This document shows, piece by piece, positions 1 through 11,800 of a stretch of DNA of 64,000 nt. Position 1 is the stretch's first letter; each line of letters opens with the position of its first letter. Source of the DNA: Heterodera schachtii (lineage: Eukaryota; Nematoda; Chromadorea; Rhabditida; Heteroderidae); assembly GCA_023374025.1 (NCBI GenBank), contig SIJG01000107.1, positions 352,966 to 416,965 on the forward strand. The letters are read 5' to 3'. The position numbers and the translations under genes were made by a program. The notes below the pieces were generated by a model. That model was given only the letters and a program-made list of their open reading frames with translations. It searched no databases and was not told the origin of the DNA.

Positions 1-610
1 TTTTAGTCTGGCCGGTTTAGTCAGGGGGGTCGTTTTAGTCTGGCCGTTTTAGTCAGGGCCGTCGTTTTAGTCTGGCCGTTTTAGTCAGGGGGTCGGTTTA
101 GTCTGGCCGTTTTAGTCAGGGCGTCGTTTTAGTCTGGCCGTTTTAGTCAGGGGGTCGTTTAGTCTGGCCGTTTTAGTCAGGGCGTCGTTTTAGTCTGGCC
201 GTTTTAGTCAGGGGGTCGGTTTAGTCTGGCCGTTTTAGTCAGGGGGTCGGTTTAGTCTGGCCGTTTTAGTCAGGGGTCGGTTTAGTCTGGCCGTTTTAGT
301 CAGGGCGTCGTTTTAGTCTGGCCGTTTTAGTCAGGGGGTCGGTTTAGTCTGGCCGTTTTAGTCAGGGCGTCGTTTTAGTCTGGCCGTTTTAGTCAGGGGG
401 TCGGTTTAGTCTGGCCGTTTTAGTCAGGGCGTCGTTTTAGTCTGGCCGTTTTAGTCAGGGGGTCGGTTTTAGTCTGGCCGTTTTAGTCAGGGCGTCGTTT
501 TAGTCTGGCCGTTTTAGTCAGAGGGTCGGTTTAGTCTGGCCGTTTTAGTCAGGGGGTCGGTTTAGTCTGGCCGTTTTATTCAGCGGGCCGGTTTAGTCTG
601 GCAAGCCGTT
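1..610. repeat. Satellite, 32-33-bp unit, about 18-19 copies
   Basis: The unit reads GTTTTAGTCTGGCC followed by GTTTTAGTCAGGG and (G/C)GTCG. Copies differ mainly in the number of G before GTCG and in loss of single T. The array runs off the left edge of the window, so its true length is unknown. Each unit is itself a doublet of two related half-words (GTTTTAGTCTGG and GTTTTAGTCAGG). The right edge dissolves into GCCGTTTTCGCCCATAACTC, which resembles the inner end of the palindromic elements found at 25, 43 and 45 kb. Confidence 0.95.
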
Positions 611-1259
611 TTCGCCCATAACTCTTACAAATATTTTTTTGTTGTCAATCATAACAAAGAAAAAAGTTAAAATATCTCTGTATTTAGCTACAAATACGGG
701 TAAATGAACACCCAAATCAATGCTACAATTTACTAGTATTGATTTTATGTGAGTTTTAAAAGCAGTGCTTCAATTTTCTTCACAAATTTCTATCTGTTTA
801 AGTTTTCTAGTACACAATACCTTCTGTGGGTGGCAGACAGATCTCCTAACCAAACCATAATTTTTGGTGAAAATCTTTAAAAAAAATCGGAAGAACTGAG
901 CACTAAAATTCATTATTTTTCTTAAAAAATTGGCTCATAATCGCAAACACGATGTTTTTGCTGGTGAACTCCCTCCTCCAAAGCGCTCAAGTATCGTGCC
1001 GCCGATGCGAGAATTCTTCCGACGCTTACAGGGTTACAAATTACAGATCGGCATTTTGCACATACATGGGAACGCACGGGCACGGGCTGCGGGGTTGGAT
1101 GCAACACGGGGTACGGAGTCACGGGACCGTAAACCCCGTTACCCCGTGAAATAGTATTTTAGTTCAATTATCATATTAAGCCCCTCTATGAATCGCCCCT
1201 AACTTTATTTCGGAACTTTTTCCATTGGCTCCATTTTCTAAAATTGAAAATTATAGCAA
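611..1259. other. Non-coding stretch, element-like remnants
   Basis: I find no exon here. The left part (611-700) has a CATAACTC...GTTGTCAATC sequence like the core of the palindromic MITE family. At 1060-1150 there is a GC-rich stretch of repeated ACGGG/CACGGG words. Short open frames at 922-1154 overlap on both strands and lack codon structure. Confidence 0.5.
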
Positions 1260-3039
1260 ATGCTTTATTATACTGCTGTATTTTATTTTATAACTATTGC
1301 ACATTATTTTCTAATCCCTATTTCAAATGCAAATCAATCGGTGGGTTCATTTAATTGGAATAATTAATTGGGGTTATCAATTTAATTAGGGAGACGACCA
1401 AATGCTAATTGCATTTATCAAAGAAGATAAAGAAATCCAAATCAGCAATTATTCAAGGCAGAAATATGAGACACACCTTGGCATTTTGTATTATATGAGA
1501 ATGAATTGGCAATGTGAAAAAATTGATGAATATCATCGCAGAGAATGTCAAAAATATCGCAAATATTTGGACATTTTGTACGAATATTTGCACAGAGAAC
1601 ATCTCGGGATTCATACCGTGAAGCCAAAATTTGTGTTTAAAAGGGAAAAATTTCAAATTAAAGGCCCAATAATTTATGCACTGAATTGTCTGGCCAGAAT
1701 TTCGAAATTTTATTTTAAATTAGATCGGAGTAAATATATTAAATATGATAAATTATCATATTATTGTTTTGAACCAAAATTGATGAATAAGAAGAGATTG
1801 AATTATGAAACAAAGCAAATGCCAATTAATGAAATGATTTTGCAATTGGCAATTGAAAAAGCGAATGGATGGCAAACAAACGAAAGTTTAGACGAAATAA
1901 TTCGACAAAATTGTGGAGAAAAATTTGAAGAATATTTAGAGGAAATGTTCAAAAAAAGCGGAAGAAAGAGCAAAAGAGAACGAACCATGGAAAGCCAATG
2001 AAATAAATGATGACAAACATTTGATAATTATCGGTTCAAAATTCGATGATGAAAAGACATGGGTGAGATTTAACATTCAATATAAATTAAATTTTAATCA
2101 AAATTTAGACCGAAGATGCTTTATTTTTGGAATTTGTCAAAGGATTAGCGACAAATTTTGAGAAATTTTTTAATATGGAAAAAGAATATTCAAATTATTT
2201 AAGTCGAAAGATAAAATGATGATTGGCAAATGAGGCTTGAAATTGATGAAAGGAAAAGGCCTTTGCAACAATAATATGAATTCCATCTTGGCCGTTTGTA
2301 TTTGATGCGAGTGAATTGGCAATGTGTAAAACTTGAAAAAACAATTAAAGAAAAATGCCAAAAATATCGCAAATATTTGCACATTTTGTACGAATATTTA
2401 TTCCGACTGTATGTTGAAGGTATGCGCAATCATTAATTAAATTAATGATTTTTTTATTTAAGGTAAAAGCTCAGAATTGGCCAATAAATTTTCAACAGTT
2501 AAGCCATTATATTTTATCGGAACATATCAAATGAAGTTAATTTCTGTCATCTCAAGTTTTAATGAAATTTCGAAATACTATTGGGAAAAGGACAAATATA
2601 TTGATTGGATGATTTTGTTAAATGAGGTCGAATTGAATTATGAAATTGAAGAGGAAGAGGAAGAAGAAGAAAATGATTAAATTAAAGAGGAGGAAAATTG
2701 GTTTAGTAAATTTAAACAAATTTTTTTATTGGAAAAAATTAACGGACCAAAAAATGTGCAAAAAAAGGAAAAGAAAACTTTAAATTTATCAAATGAGTTA
2801 AAAAATGTGCAAAAAAAGGAAAAGAAAACTTTAAATTTAACAAATGAATTAAAAAATGTGCAAAAAAAAGAGAAGAAAAGTTTAAATTTATCAAATGAAT
2901 TTGAAGACAATCTTCGGCAAGAATTTAAGCAAAAAATGAAAAAAATGTATGAAAATGCCAAGAAATATTTGAGAATGGTATATTATAACAATGAACACCG
3001 CGACAAATTTGAGCTTTTTAATTCGTCGCCTTTTTCGTA
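1260..3039 (+). pseudogene. Broken paralogue of the secreted two-module protein
   Basis: This has the same four-exon design as the intact gene at 7017-9197. Exon 1 (1260-1340) encodes a 27-residue signal peptide (MLYYTAVFYFITIAHYF...). Exon 2 starts at 1390 (GDDQMLIAFIKED). The A run near 1950 has one extra base relative to the paralogue (AAAAAAAGCGG versus AAAAAAGCGG), which shifts the frame so that it stops at 2001. After correction the frame would continue to a GTGAGA donor near 2060. The next block (about 2110-2420) keeps HLGRLYLMRVNWQC and CQKYRKYLHILYEYL remnants but has in-frame stops. The last exon (from about 2463) has an in-frame TAA at 2678-2680 and then resumes in the same frame at 2729, ending NSSPFS at 3039. 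A secreted product truncated at 2001 remains possible. An assembly error could explain the A-run shift but not the other stops. Confidence 0.75.
2749..2901 (+). repeat. 51-bp tandem repeat, 3 copies, coding-type
   Basis: Three units of 51 bp each translate to 17 residues of the form LKNVQKKEKKTLNLSNE. They lie in the last exon of the broken paralogue and are absent from the intact gene at 8.7-9.2 kb, so this is a copy-specific expansion. Divergence between units is only a few bases. The length keeps frame, suggesting expansion happened while the frame was still translated. Confidence 0.9.
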
Positions 3040-4099
3040 AATTTTTTGGTCACAAAATCTGTGCTCTTTGCAAATCATTTCAAATTTCTTCTTTTTTTGA
3101 ATTTAAATAATTTAGGTTTAGGGGGTTAAGCCAAGAAAGAATTTAAAAATTCGAAGAAAAAGATTTTTTTGATATTTTCATGAATTCAATTTAGATTTAA
3201 TTCCCTATGCTATAGAAATGCCTATTTTATTGAGAATATGCTTGCTTCTCTGTCTACTTCTCCCATTTACTCTGTATTTTTCAATTTGTTTTCAATTTTT
3301 CTTATTTATTAATTTTAAATATTTTTTTTTTGGAATTCATATTTTCTTTCAGGTCGATAAATCATTTTTTATAATTTTTATTTTGTAATTGAGTAAATAT
3401 TTATCAGTTTGTTTGGTCTACTACCCAAAACGTAATATCATTTTCAACTAATTACAGATCCTATAAAAAGTATTAAAAATTGCTTTTTTATGCAGGGTTT
3501 TCTGATGAAATTGGCACTTTAAAGTAACACTAATCAAAATTTATTTAAAATTAAATATTATTTAAATTTTCTTTGCAGAATGTTAACATGCTCATAGAAT
3601 AGCTCAAACTCATCAAATTAAAAAAAAAAGCAATTTCTCTTTGGAAAGCTTTACAGAATTTAAATAGCTCTAATAAATTAATTTATGAAAGAATCCTCGT
3701 TTACTTCTTCAAACCGAAGTTGAATGTCGATTCCAAGTTGAAGACCCTTTGGTATGCTTCACCAAATGGCTGCTTTTAGGTCATTTCTTAGGGGTGTATT
3801 TTCCCGCTATTTTGAATAATTCTACCGATAACCTTCAGAATTTGAAAAAAAAGGGATTTGGATAAGCTTACTGATGATCAATCACCAGTTTAAATATTTG
3901 CATCATTATTTAAAATAATGTAAAAAATAATGGGAAGCTATTTTAATGAACACAAATATTTTATCATTGTGTGTCCAAAATTCGATGATGTTTAACGACA
4001 TGAGTAAGTAAATAATTGGAAAAAATTTGGCTAAAAATATTCATGAATAGAGACCGATTAGGTTATGACCTGTAAAGCGTTTCACATGTCACGGCACCA

Positions 4100-4740
4100 G
4101 GGCTGGGCTTAATGACGGATTACGGATTACGAAAATTACGGGGTTTTTGGAGTTACGGATTACGGGTTATGGATTTTTGGGATTTTTCCGTAATTTTGGT
4201 CCGTAACTGGACTTTTGTATTATTTTTTCGAGACGATTTCTTGTAAGATTATTTTTTTTATAAAAAAGGATGATATTTATTGTTGCTAAAAACTGCAAAA
4301 ATAGTTAGTTTTTAGTTTCTAAAAAATCCCAAAAATAGTTGCTAAAAATGGGAAAATCGTTGCTAAAAACTTTCAAATTTAGGGGGGTGTAAAATTGTAA
4401 AATTTTATCCAAAAAGCAACAAAGTTATGCCAAATCAATATTGAGGTAAATAATTTTTAAAATCACAAATTCTTGTCAAGAAATAAATAAATAAATTTTG
4501 GACATTGATTTTTGAGAAAATTTTTCATTTCTTAGGGGTATTTTTTCATTTTTATTACATTTTTCATAACAATTTTTTCACAAACAAAAATAATTTTTTT
4601 AAATTTTTTTGTTTTTTAGTTGCTAAAAATAAAAATAAAATACAGAAAATAGTTGCTAATAACTCGAAAACTAGCTTACAACAACCGCAAAAAAAAGTTT
4701 TCGTGCATTTCAGGCCGCGAGAGAGCTCAGGAATAAATAG
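4100..4740. repeat. Word-rich decayed element (ACGGATT, GTTGCTAAAAA)
   Basis: It starts with repeated ACGGATTACG words (4115-4190). It continues with at least five copies of a TTGCTAAAAA-type word (4280-4375, 4618-4660), separated by AT-rich spacer. I could not fix its ends or a target duplication. It is probably a decayed non-autonomous DNA element. Confidence 0.45.
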
Positions 4741-5587
4741 GTAAAAAAACTATAAATACCGTATTTTCTCTAATTATCACCCCGTCTCCATTAATCCCTC
4801 GTCTCCATTTGTCCCCCCGTCTCTAATTATCCCTCCCCCCCTTTCTGAGGAGGTTGAAAAATAATTCCCCCGGAAATGGAAGGTTAAAAACTGACGCATT
4901 TTCAATCTATTCAGTCCTAACAAGCTCAGAGTCATTGCCGGTGGCCGAACATTTCGTCACTAAACTTTTCGTAACTGAAATCAAAGAAAGAAATTTAAAA
5001 GAAAAAAATAAATAAATTTTTAAAAATAATATAAATATTTGAAAATTCTATCATTTAAAAATATCAGTCTTTTTTTATCAATTACTTTTGATTCGTACGC
5101 CGAAATAACCTTTATTAAGCATTTTTGTTAATCGAATGCAACGTGATTAGGGGAAAAGCCTTTTAGAGAAAATCCATTTATCTTTAAACACAACAATTTG
5201 TAACAACTCTTTGCTGGATTCAAACAATCTGCGGGACAACAGCCACTGAAAATTGATTTAAAAAACAAATTTTCGAACGTCCATCTTTTTTTATATAACT
5301 CATTAAATCGGTTACTTCTGCTAAAAACTTTAGGCGCTCATTTTCGGGATGGTCTGTTAAGTGAGATTATCACAAATTTAAAATGCTTTTTGGTTCAAAA
5401 TTTTAAAAATGGCATATTTTTTATTTTTTTAAATTTTATTTCTGTTCATCCAGAACCAGAATTTCACACTTATTTACATTTAAGAAAATTTTAAAGACTA
5501 GAAAATATGCATTTCAATTTGAACTGATCTGTGTCCATTGCAAAAAAGAGTGGCTCTTTTATATGGGTTGTCCCCCATAAATTTTTT

Positions 5588-5893
5588 GAAAAAATTACAA
5601 TTTTTAAAGAGTCGCGTAGAACAACTTTCCTTGGGTTTTAAGGGGTCGCTGATCACGAATCCGGCGTCCATTTCGACCAATTTCGAACGCCGAACCCTAA
5701 TTCGATTCAAAAATTCTGAAACAATTTTCAACAAAATGCACATTTTATAGCACAAAATGCAGTGCAATTTTTCGAGTTTTTGTTCGAATTCCGGGTTCGG
5801 GGTTCGAAATGGACGCCGGATTCGTGATCCGCAACCCCGAAAACCTAAGTAAAGCTGTTCTACCCGACTCTTTACAAAATCATGTTTTTTCAT
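5588..5893. repeat. Imperfect hairpin element, arms about 100 bp
   Basis: The left arm around 5609-5695 (AGAGTCGCGTAGAACAAC ... GATCACGAATCCGGCGTCC) is the imperfect reverse complement of the right arm around 5785-5876. The loop is about 90 bp. Outside AGAGTCG the symmetry weakens but continues through TGAAAAAA on both sides, which gives the stated limits. The size, palindrome and lack of coding fit a foldback-type MITE. No target duplication could be fixed. Confidence 0.6.
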
Positions 5894-7016
5894 CTCCAAA
5901 TGACCGTCTCTTTACTCAAGTCCAACCAAAAGCTTTGAACGCATTTTTTAATCTAAGTCTTGCAAAATTAATTCTTGGGAATTGTAGTTGACAATCTCAA
6001 AAAATTTTTGTTTGGCAAAATGCCCAAATTATCCAAAAAAAAAACAAAACAATTCTGACCAGTATATTTTTCGTGGGTTTTAAAAAATTGGCGGAAACGG
6101 GAATTCAAAAAAACGAGACGGGAAACGGGAATGGGATTCCCGGCTTTTCCCGCGGGAGTCCAGTTACCACCGATCTCTCAAAATAACATAAAAATTGTAT
6201 TAAGTAAAAATGGATTTGGATAACCCTATTCATGATAATCAACAATTTAAATAATTACATCATTATTTAAAAAATAATATATAAATTATAATAGTAAATT
6301 AATAGATTTGGATAATCATATTGCGTTATTATTTAATATATGCAATTATATGAAAGGAAAAAATTAATTTGGAAAATCCTACTGATGTTATTCCCCATTT
6401 CAAATCCAATTTTTATTCAATTTAAAAAGGCAGTATGATTGCTATATTTTTATTTTTTATAATTTACCTTACTCACAGTTTGAAATACCTTTTAGAAAAT
6501 GGAATAAATTGAATTAAATAATATTATTGTTTTAAATTAATAAATTTAATTTAAAATATTCACTATTTTTGTGTTTGATAATTTTCATTGTTTTCGTTGG
6601 CTTTAATTAAAACCAGAAATTTGGTCCCGAAAACCGAATCCCGAAATTTTTCTCGTCCCGAAACCCGAAATGATTTTGGGTCGGTTTTCGGGAAAAATAA
6701 GAACTTATGTTAAAAATTTTTTTGAAACGATCGTATTCAATGAAATCAAAATTTTTTGTCTTTTTTTTTCAAACTTAAATTCATTTTAAAGCAGGTTCGG
6801 ATGTATCCTAATTTATCGGAAATGTCCTGGTTAGAAGGGCCCTAATCTGATAAAATGAAAATGTCCGAATCTAGACCCGATATTTTTCTCGTCCCGGAAC
6901 AACCCTGCAGCTTACCAGAGATGAAGTACCCTAAGAAATCGGAATCTCGGGCCCAAAAACGGAAAATTACTATTTAATTTTTTAAATTGATTTATATTTT
7001 AATAAAGGAAGACATA

Positions 7017-9197
7017 ATGTTGTTTAATTATGTTTTTATAATTCCTTTTTTTACTATTATCTCTCATCTATTTATAATTCCATTTTCAAATGCAATTCCA
7101 TCGGTGAGTTAATTAGTTTGGAAATTAATTAAAGTAATTCATTTCAATTAATTAGGTTGAGGACGATATGCTAATTGCTTTTATGAAAGGCCATCCGAAT
7201 ATTCAAATTAGTGAATATTCAATGCAAAAATATGAAACACATCTTGGCATTATGTATTTTATGAGAAAGAATTGGCACTGTGAGAAAATTGGGGAGGAAT
7301 TTGAAGAATATGAACGGACAGAATGTCAAAAATATCGTAAATATTTTGACATTTTATATGAATATTTACACAGAGAATACGCCGGAATTCCAACAGTGAA
7401 GCCAAAATTTGTGCTTAAAAGGGAAATTGAAATTGAAGGACCAATAATTTGTGTGGTGAATTGTCTGACCAAAATTTTGAAATTTTATTTTGATAAATGG
7501 GAGGGACAAGAATATGAATATAAATTAAACAAATTATTTATTGAGAATTATGAACCAAAATTGTCAAATGAGAAGAGATTGAATTATGGAATAAAATTAA
7601 ATAATGAATACAAATTGCCAATTAATGAAATGATTTTGCAATTGGCAATTGACACAGCGAAAGAATATCCGAAAAATGAAAGTGTTGACGGAATAATTCG
7701 ACAAAAATTTGAAGAAAATCTGGAGGTAATATTTAAAAAAGCGGAAGAAAGGGCCCAAAAAGTTAATGACATAAATTATGACAAACATTCCATAATTTTG
7801 GAATTGGAATTAGATGATCAATGGATATGGGTGAGATTTAATATTCAAATGATAATTATTGAAATTTAAAATTTAGACTTATGATGCATTATTTTCTGCT
7901 TATATTAAAGGACAAGTGACAAATTCTGAGAAAAAATTCTCAAATTTTGAGAAATTTTTTAGGATGGCAAAAGAATATTCAAATTATTTATTTCAATTGA
8001 AAGCGAATGGAAATCTTAATAAATATGATCGACTCCTGATCACTTTAGGCATTTATGAAGCTGATAAAATGAAAGAGCATTTGACGCAAATTAATGAAGC
8101 CCATCTTGGCACATTGTATTTAATGCAAAAGAATTGGCATTGTGACAAAATTGGAGAGGAATTTAAAGAATATGAACGGACAGAATGCCAAAAATATCGC
8201 AAATATTTGGACATTTTATATGAATATTTATTCCGATTATATGCTGAAGGTTTGGTTTGAATTTTACATTATTCTGATTTTTTATTTAAATTGCAAATAT
8301 TTAAAAAAATTGATAATGAATTTAATTATAATTCAGTTTAAGCCTCTCACTCCCTCTTTCACTTTCTTTCTCTTTCTCCTCTGGTCTTTTCTCCTCTCTC
8401 TCTCTCTCTTTCTCTCTCTCTATCTCTCTCTCTCTCTCTTTTTCCTCTCTCTCTCTTTCTCTCTCTTGGGGCCGTTCAAAAATGCCAAAATATGGACAAA
8501 TATGGAATGGACATAAATGGCGATTAATATGGAAAATATGGATATAGAAAAAACATATTTTAAAGGAATTAAAAATCATCTTTTTTTAAATAAATAGTTT
8601 AAAAAAGAATACCTTACATTTATAATAAAGTTACAAAGCAAAACACAGTCATCTCGTCTTAACCAATAATGTTTACATAAAAAAGGAATTCATAGAATCA
8701 AAATTTGTACAATAATTTAGCTAATGATTTATTAAGGTGCAAATCCGAAGGTGTCAAAAAAAGTGCCACCATTGGTGAAGCCGGTATTTATTGGAGAAGG
8801 TTTTTTGGACTGTTTAATTAAAGTTGTCGGAAACCTGAATGAGAAATCCAATTATTTTTGGAAAAATGGGAAAATTGAATTAGAGAATTTCGATGAAAAT
8901 TTTGAAATGATTTTGGTAAATGAAGATGAATTCAACAACGAAATTAAAGAGGAGAAAAGTGGGGAAAACCCATCAAACAAAAATGAAAATGAAAATGGAA
9001 TTGAAATTGCCAATTTGCGTAAAGAATTTGAGCAAAAAATGGAAAAAATGTATGAAAATGCCAAAGAAAATGCCAAAGAAGAAAAGTTGAAATTGGAAAA
9101 AGCATTAAAAAGTGCAGAAGATGATAATAGCAAATGGCATTTGAACAGAGAATATATTTATAAATTTGGCAGTTTAAATTCGTCTCCATTTTTATAA
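7017..9197 (+). CDS. Secreted protein with duplicated module, unknown function
   Basis: Predicted exons are 7017-7103, 7156-7830, 7877-8249 and 8737-9197, giving 531 residues with all phases consistent. Exon 1 is a complete signal peptide (MLFNYVFIIPFFTIISHLF..., cleavage near SNA/IPS). Two copies of a module follow, at about residues 30-105 and 285-380. Each carries HLGxxYxMxKNWHC, KIGEEF, EYERTECQKYRKY and DILYEYL. Between them is a stretch with KLPINEMILQLAID. The C-terminal part is Lys/Glu-rich with a likely coiled coil (LRKEFEQKMEKMYENAKEN) and ends NSSPFL. The two Cys in each module (WHC and TEC) fit extracellular disulfides. I recognise no domain. In a plant-parasitic nematode a gland or cuticle secretion is possible, but this is inference. 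A broken paralogue lies at 1260-3039 in the same orientation. Splice sites were chosen by eye, supported by the same sites in that paralogue. Confidence 0.75.
8345..8466. repeat. CT-rich microsatellite in intron 3
   Basis: This is a pyrimidine run of CTCTCT and CTTTCT units inside the third intron of the secreted gene at 7017-9197. The paralogue at 1.3-3.0 kb has no such tract in its much shorter third intron. Confidence 0.9.
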
Positions 9198-10930
9198 AAA
9201 AAAAATAAATTCTTTCCTTTTCCATTTTTTAGTAGTATTCTTTTCCCTTTTTCATTTATATTTTGATTTGTTATTTATTCATCTTTTTTTTATTATTGTC
9301 TTTTTAAATTTTCAACAATTCCTATTATTGAATGCGTCAGTGGAATTTTGTAAAATTGCCAAAAAACCGTAAATACAAATCTTTTTCTTTAATGTATTTT
9401 TATCTGAACCTGGACCCGATTACCAACCCTTATATATAAATTGTTTCATTTATAAGAAAAATTGATATCATTATTTATTGACACACATTGACAAACTTCT
9501 AACATTTGAAATTATCTTGTCGAGATTCTCGAGACTTTCTCCCTCCCCCCGCCACCCCCCACAGTGGGTATAAGACGGATGGTGCACAAAATCTCGCGCA
9601 GCAGTGCTGCAGCAGCTGTGGCTGGACTCGGAAACGCTCTCGCCGCCAACCAATTGAGCCCTTCGCGATTATTGGTCTCTTTGCTCGAGAGTCTTGAGGA
9701 GCCAGAGCAGAAAATTTGGTGGGCAAACAAACAAATGAATGAATGAATGTTTTATTGTTGTGGGAAGAAAATTGGACAAAAAAAAGAAGCATAAAAATAT
9801 GGGCCCGACTGGGAGAAGAAAAGAAACAAAAGGAAAAGCATTGCAAATTGCTTTCTGCTGTGGCTGGACATTCTGTTGCTTGTCCCGGCGGGCGGTTGGA
9901 TCTGTTGGACAAACCAAATGCAAAAGCATTCATTAATTAATGATGGGTTGATTGATTGATCAAACATTTTTTAAAAAATTAAAAAATTTTATTTGCTTTT
10001 ATCTCAACTCTCTAACAATTTGTGATGGCAGATTTTTGTGAATTATTTAATTGTATTTTAACGGTCTTTAAATGTTTTTCAATTTTTTTGATCTAAAAAT
10101 TTAAAAAAAGCCGGATAAAAGAAAATTTAATTGATTTATTAAATTACCCATGAAAATGGTCTTGTAATGAATGCACTACAAAATGCCATAAAAAATGGTA
10201 AATCGCCTTCGGCGGCGGTAGTTGATGAACCCACGATCCTTTTTAAACCGTGCAATGCTCAAATCCATTGAGTTTTTATTTGTCCATCAAATTAAGATCA
10301 GCATCGTGCACATCACACGCCGTTGATTGGCCAGCTAAACAACACCAGAAATTTCGACACGCAATATCCGCTCACTAATCGGTGGTCCGTCCGGTTGTCC
10401 GTCGAGAGTCGAGAGTCTCGTTGTGGTGGCGTGGTGCGCAAGGTCGGGGCGTCCGTTCTGTTGCCCTTTCGCTATTTGTCCTTTTGGCTGATCACCCGAA
10501 ACAACCGGAAACTGTTTTTTGTTGTGTGTGGTGCATCCAAGTGTTCTTGAATTGGATGCTCATCAAACAACGAGTGGCGCAGACGTGGACATCATCATCA
10601 TAATTATCATTAGCCATTCTCATTTGTCTCTACACCACGTAATTATGGAGCAAATGAATGGTTGACGGATTTGTCAAAAATTGGTGGAGCACATTACAGT
10701 TTGATCAGCTCAGTTACGCTTTGCATTTATGCTAATTGTTTTCCATTTTTCGAATTTAAAATTGAAAATTGAATTACAATAATAATTATACCTAATTAAA
10801 AGTACCGTATAGTTGACACTTTTGTCAGCATCCTCTTATATAATGTGATATAAGTTCTGCTTGATTATCAGAATTTTGATAAATTTTATGCTAAAAATGA
10901 CGGTTTTTATTAATTAGGCCCCTTAATTGG
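9198..10930. other. Intergenic region upstream of the astacin gene
   Basis: I see no supported exon. 9500-9930 is richer in GC than its surroundings and has short open frames on several strands, none with a conserved motif. 10200-10620 is similar. These islands could hold promoter and 5' untranslated sequence for the gene starting near 10931. The TATATAA at about 10838, 90 bases before the ATG, is a possible core promoter. Confidence 0.35.
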
Positions 10931-11152
10931 ATGATGAGCCATTGTCGACGGTCACAGAATGCCAACAGTTACCAGCCAGTGCTTGTAATACTGTTGCTTT
11001 CATCCTCCGTCACAATGTGCCATTGTCGCCCACTGTTGCCAAATCATTTGGTTGACCAGGATTTCATAAATGCGGCATGGCTTGTCACAAACACAAAAAT
11101 GGCACGAACAATGCTTTTGGGTGACCAACGATTTCACAAGGCACTGTTTTAA
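10931..11152 (+). CDS. Probable signal-peptide/propeptide exon of astacin
   Basis: The open frame gives a 73-residue peptide. Its segment YQPVLVILLLSSSVTMCHC (residues 19-37) is a good signal peptide or signal anchor, followed by a polar stretch and MARTMLLGD. The protease exons 3 kb downstream on the same strand begin in the propeptide/mature junction (RQRR then WPNGRIPY) and lack any secretion signal, so they need an upstream exon of this kind. No strong donor ends the exon. GG|GTGACC near 11119 is one option, and the real exon probably stops before the TAA at 11150. The link to the downstream exons is inferred, because the Tc5-like element and more than 2.9 kb lie between. Confidence 0.4.
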   Translation: MMSHCRRSQNANSYQPVLVILLLSSSVTMCHCRPLLPNHLVDQDFINAAWLVTNTKMARTMLLGDQRFHKALF

Positions 11153-11223
11153 TTAATAAATACTTAAAAAATAATATAAAATCACTTTTGACAAAAAAAA
11201 TTGCTTGAAAAATTTAATATTTA

Positions 11224-11585
11224 CAAGGGAACATTCCGAGCTGTCAGTCGGAAAATGCCTATAAACGATATACCATTGGATAGAGCAGGGTCGACTTCTA
11301 TTGTGAATTTTTAATTTTAGCGGTGCATTCTGCCTGCCTCAAGAGTTACAGGGCCTCAAAAATGCGAATTTCATTGCCTCGGGGCACATTCTCGACAGAG
11401 GGAAAGGAAGGGAAACGAATTGCTCGGTTGGTTAAAAATGGGTTTTTGGGCTATGGGTTCAAATCCCCTTGCCTGTAAAAATTGTGTTTTAATTATTTCT
11501 GGGGTTTTTTGGGCCGCTGATCACGAATTTGACATTAGTTTTTCCCTGTACCGAACCCCTGACCCGAACTCGAACAATTTTAAAA
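11224..11585 (+). repeat. Left terminal inverted repeat of Tc5-like element
   Basis: This is a 360-bp inverted repeat matching 13474-13831. It contains a tRNA-like stretch at 11419-11475. TGCTCGGTTGGTTAAAAATG resembles a pol III A box with D-arm, and 33 bases on, GGGTTCAAATCCCC matches the B-box consensus GGTTCGANTCC with one change. A full cloverleaf does not fold convincingly by eye. Confidence 0.9.
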
Positions 11586-11800
11586 ATTTAAATGAGAATA
11601 AAAATAATTTTTTGGTAAAATAAATCGGAGTCTTCAATGCTATTAAAAAAGAAGGGAAGGATCATACCGAAACAATTGTGGGAAAACACCAAAAAATGCA
11701 AATTAGGTATGCGAGGAGGATCCTCCCCCCCCCCCCCCCCCTCCCGATCCTACTGCCCTCGGCCGATTTCTTTGGCCATTTTCTTCCTCCTCCTATTCCA

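Larger units (their letters stand above)
3040..7016. other. Long AT-rich intergenic region with element remnants
   Basis: There is no credible exon in about 4 kb. Apart from the two repeats listed separately, it contains word-rich fragments: ACGGG and GGGAATGGGA words at 6090-6180, and repeats of CCCGAAA at 6610-6690 and 6890. There is also a CCGTCTC-rich stretch at 4780-4850. These look like ends of decayed MITEs. The promoter of the gene starting at 7017 should lie in the last few hundred bases, but I see no clear TATA box. Confidence 0.5.

Noticed and set aside
1..610. Regularly spaced repeats considered as a CRISPR array
   Set aside because: No unique spacers; the whole unit repeats, and the genome is animal.
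9499..9967. Several 60-144-codon frames on both strands in a GC-rich island
   Set aside because: Frames overlap in all directions, lack conserved motifs and have no convincing introns; more likely a regulatory or 5' region.
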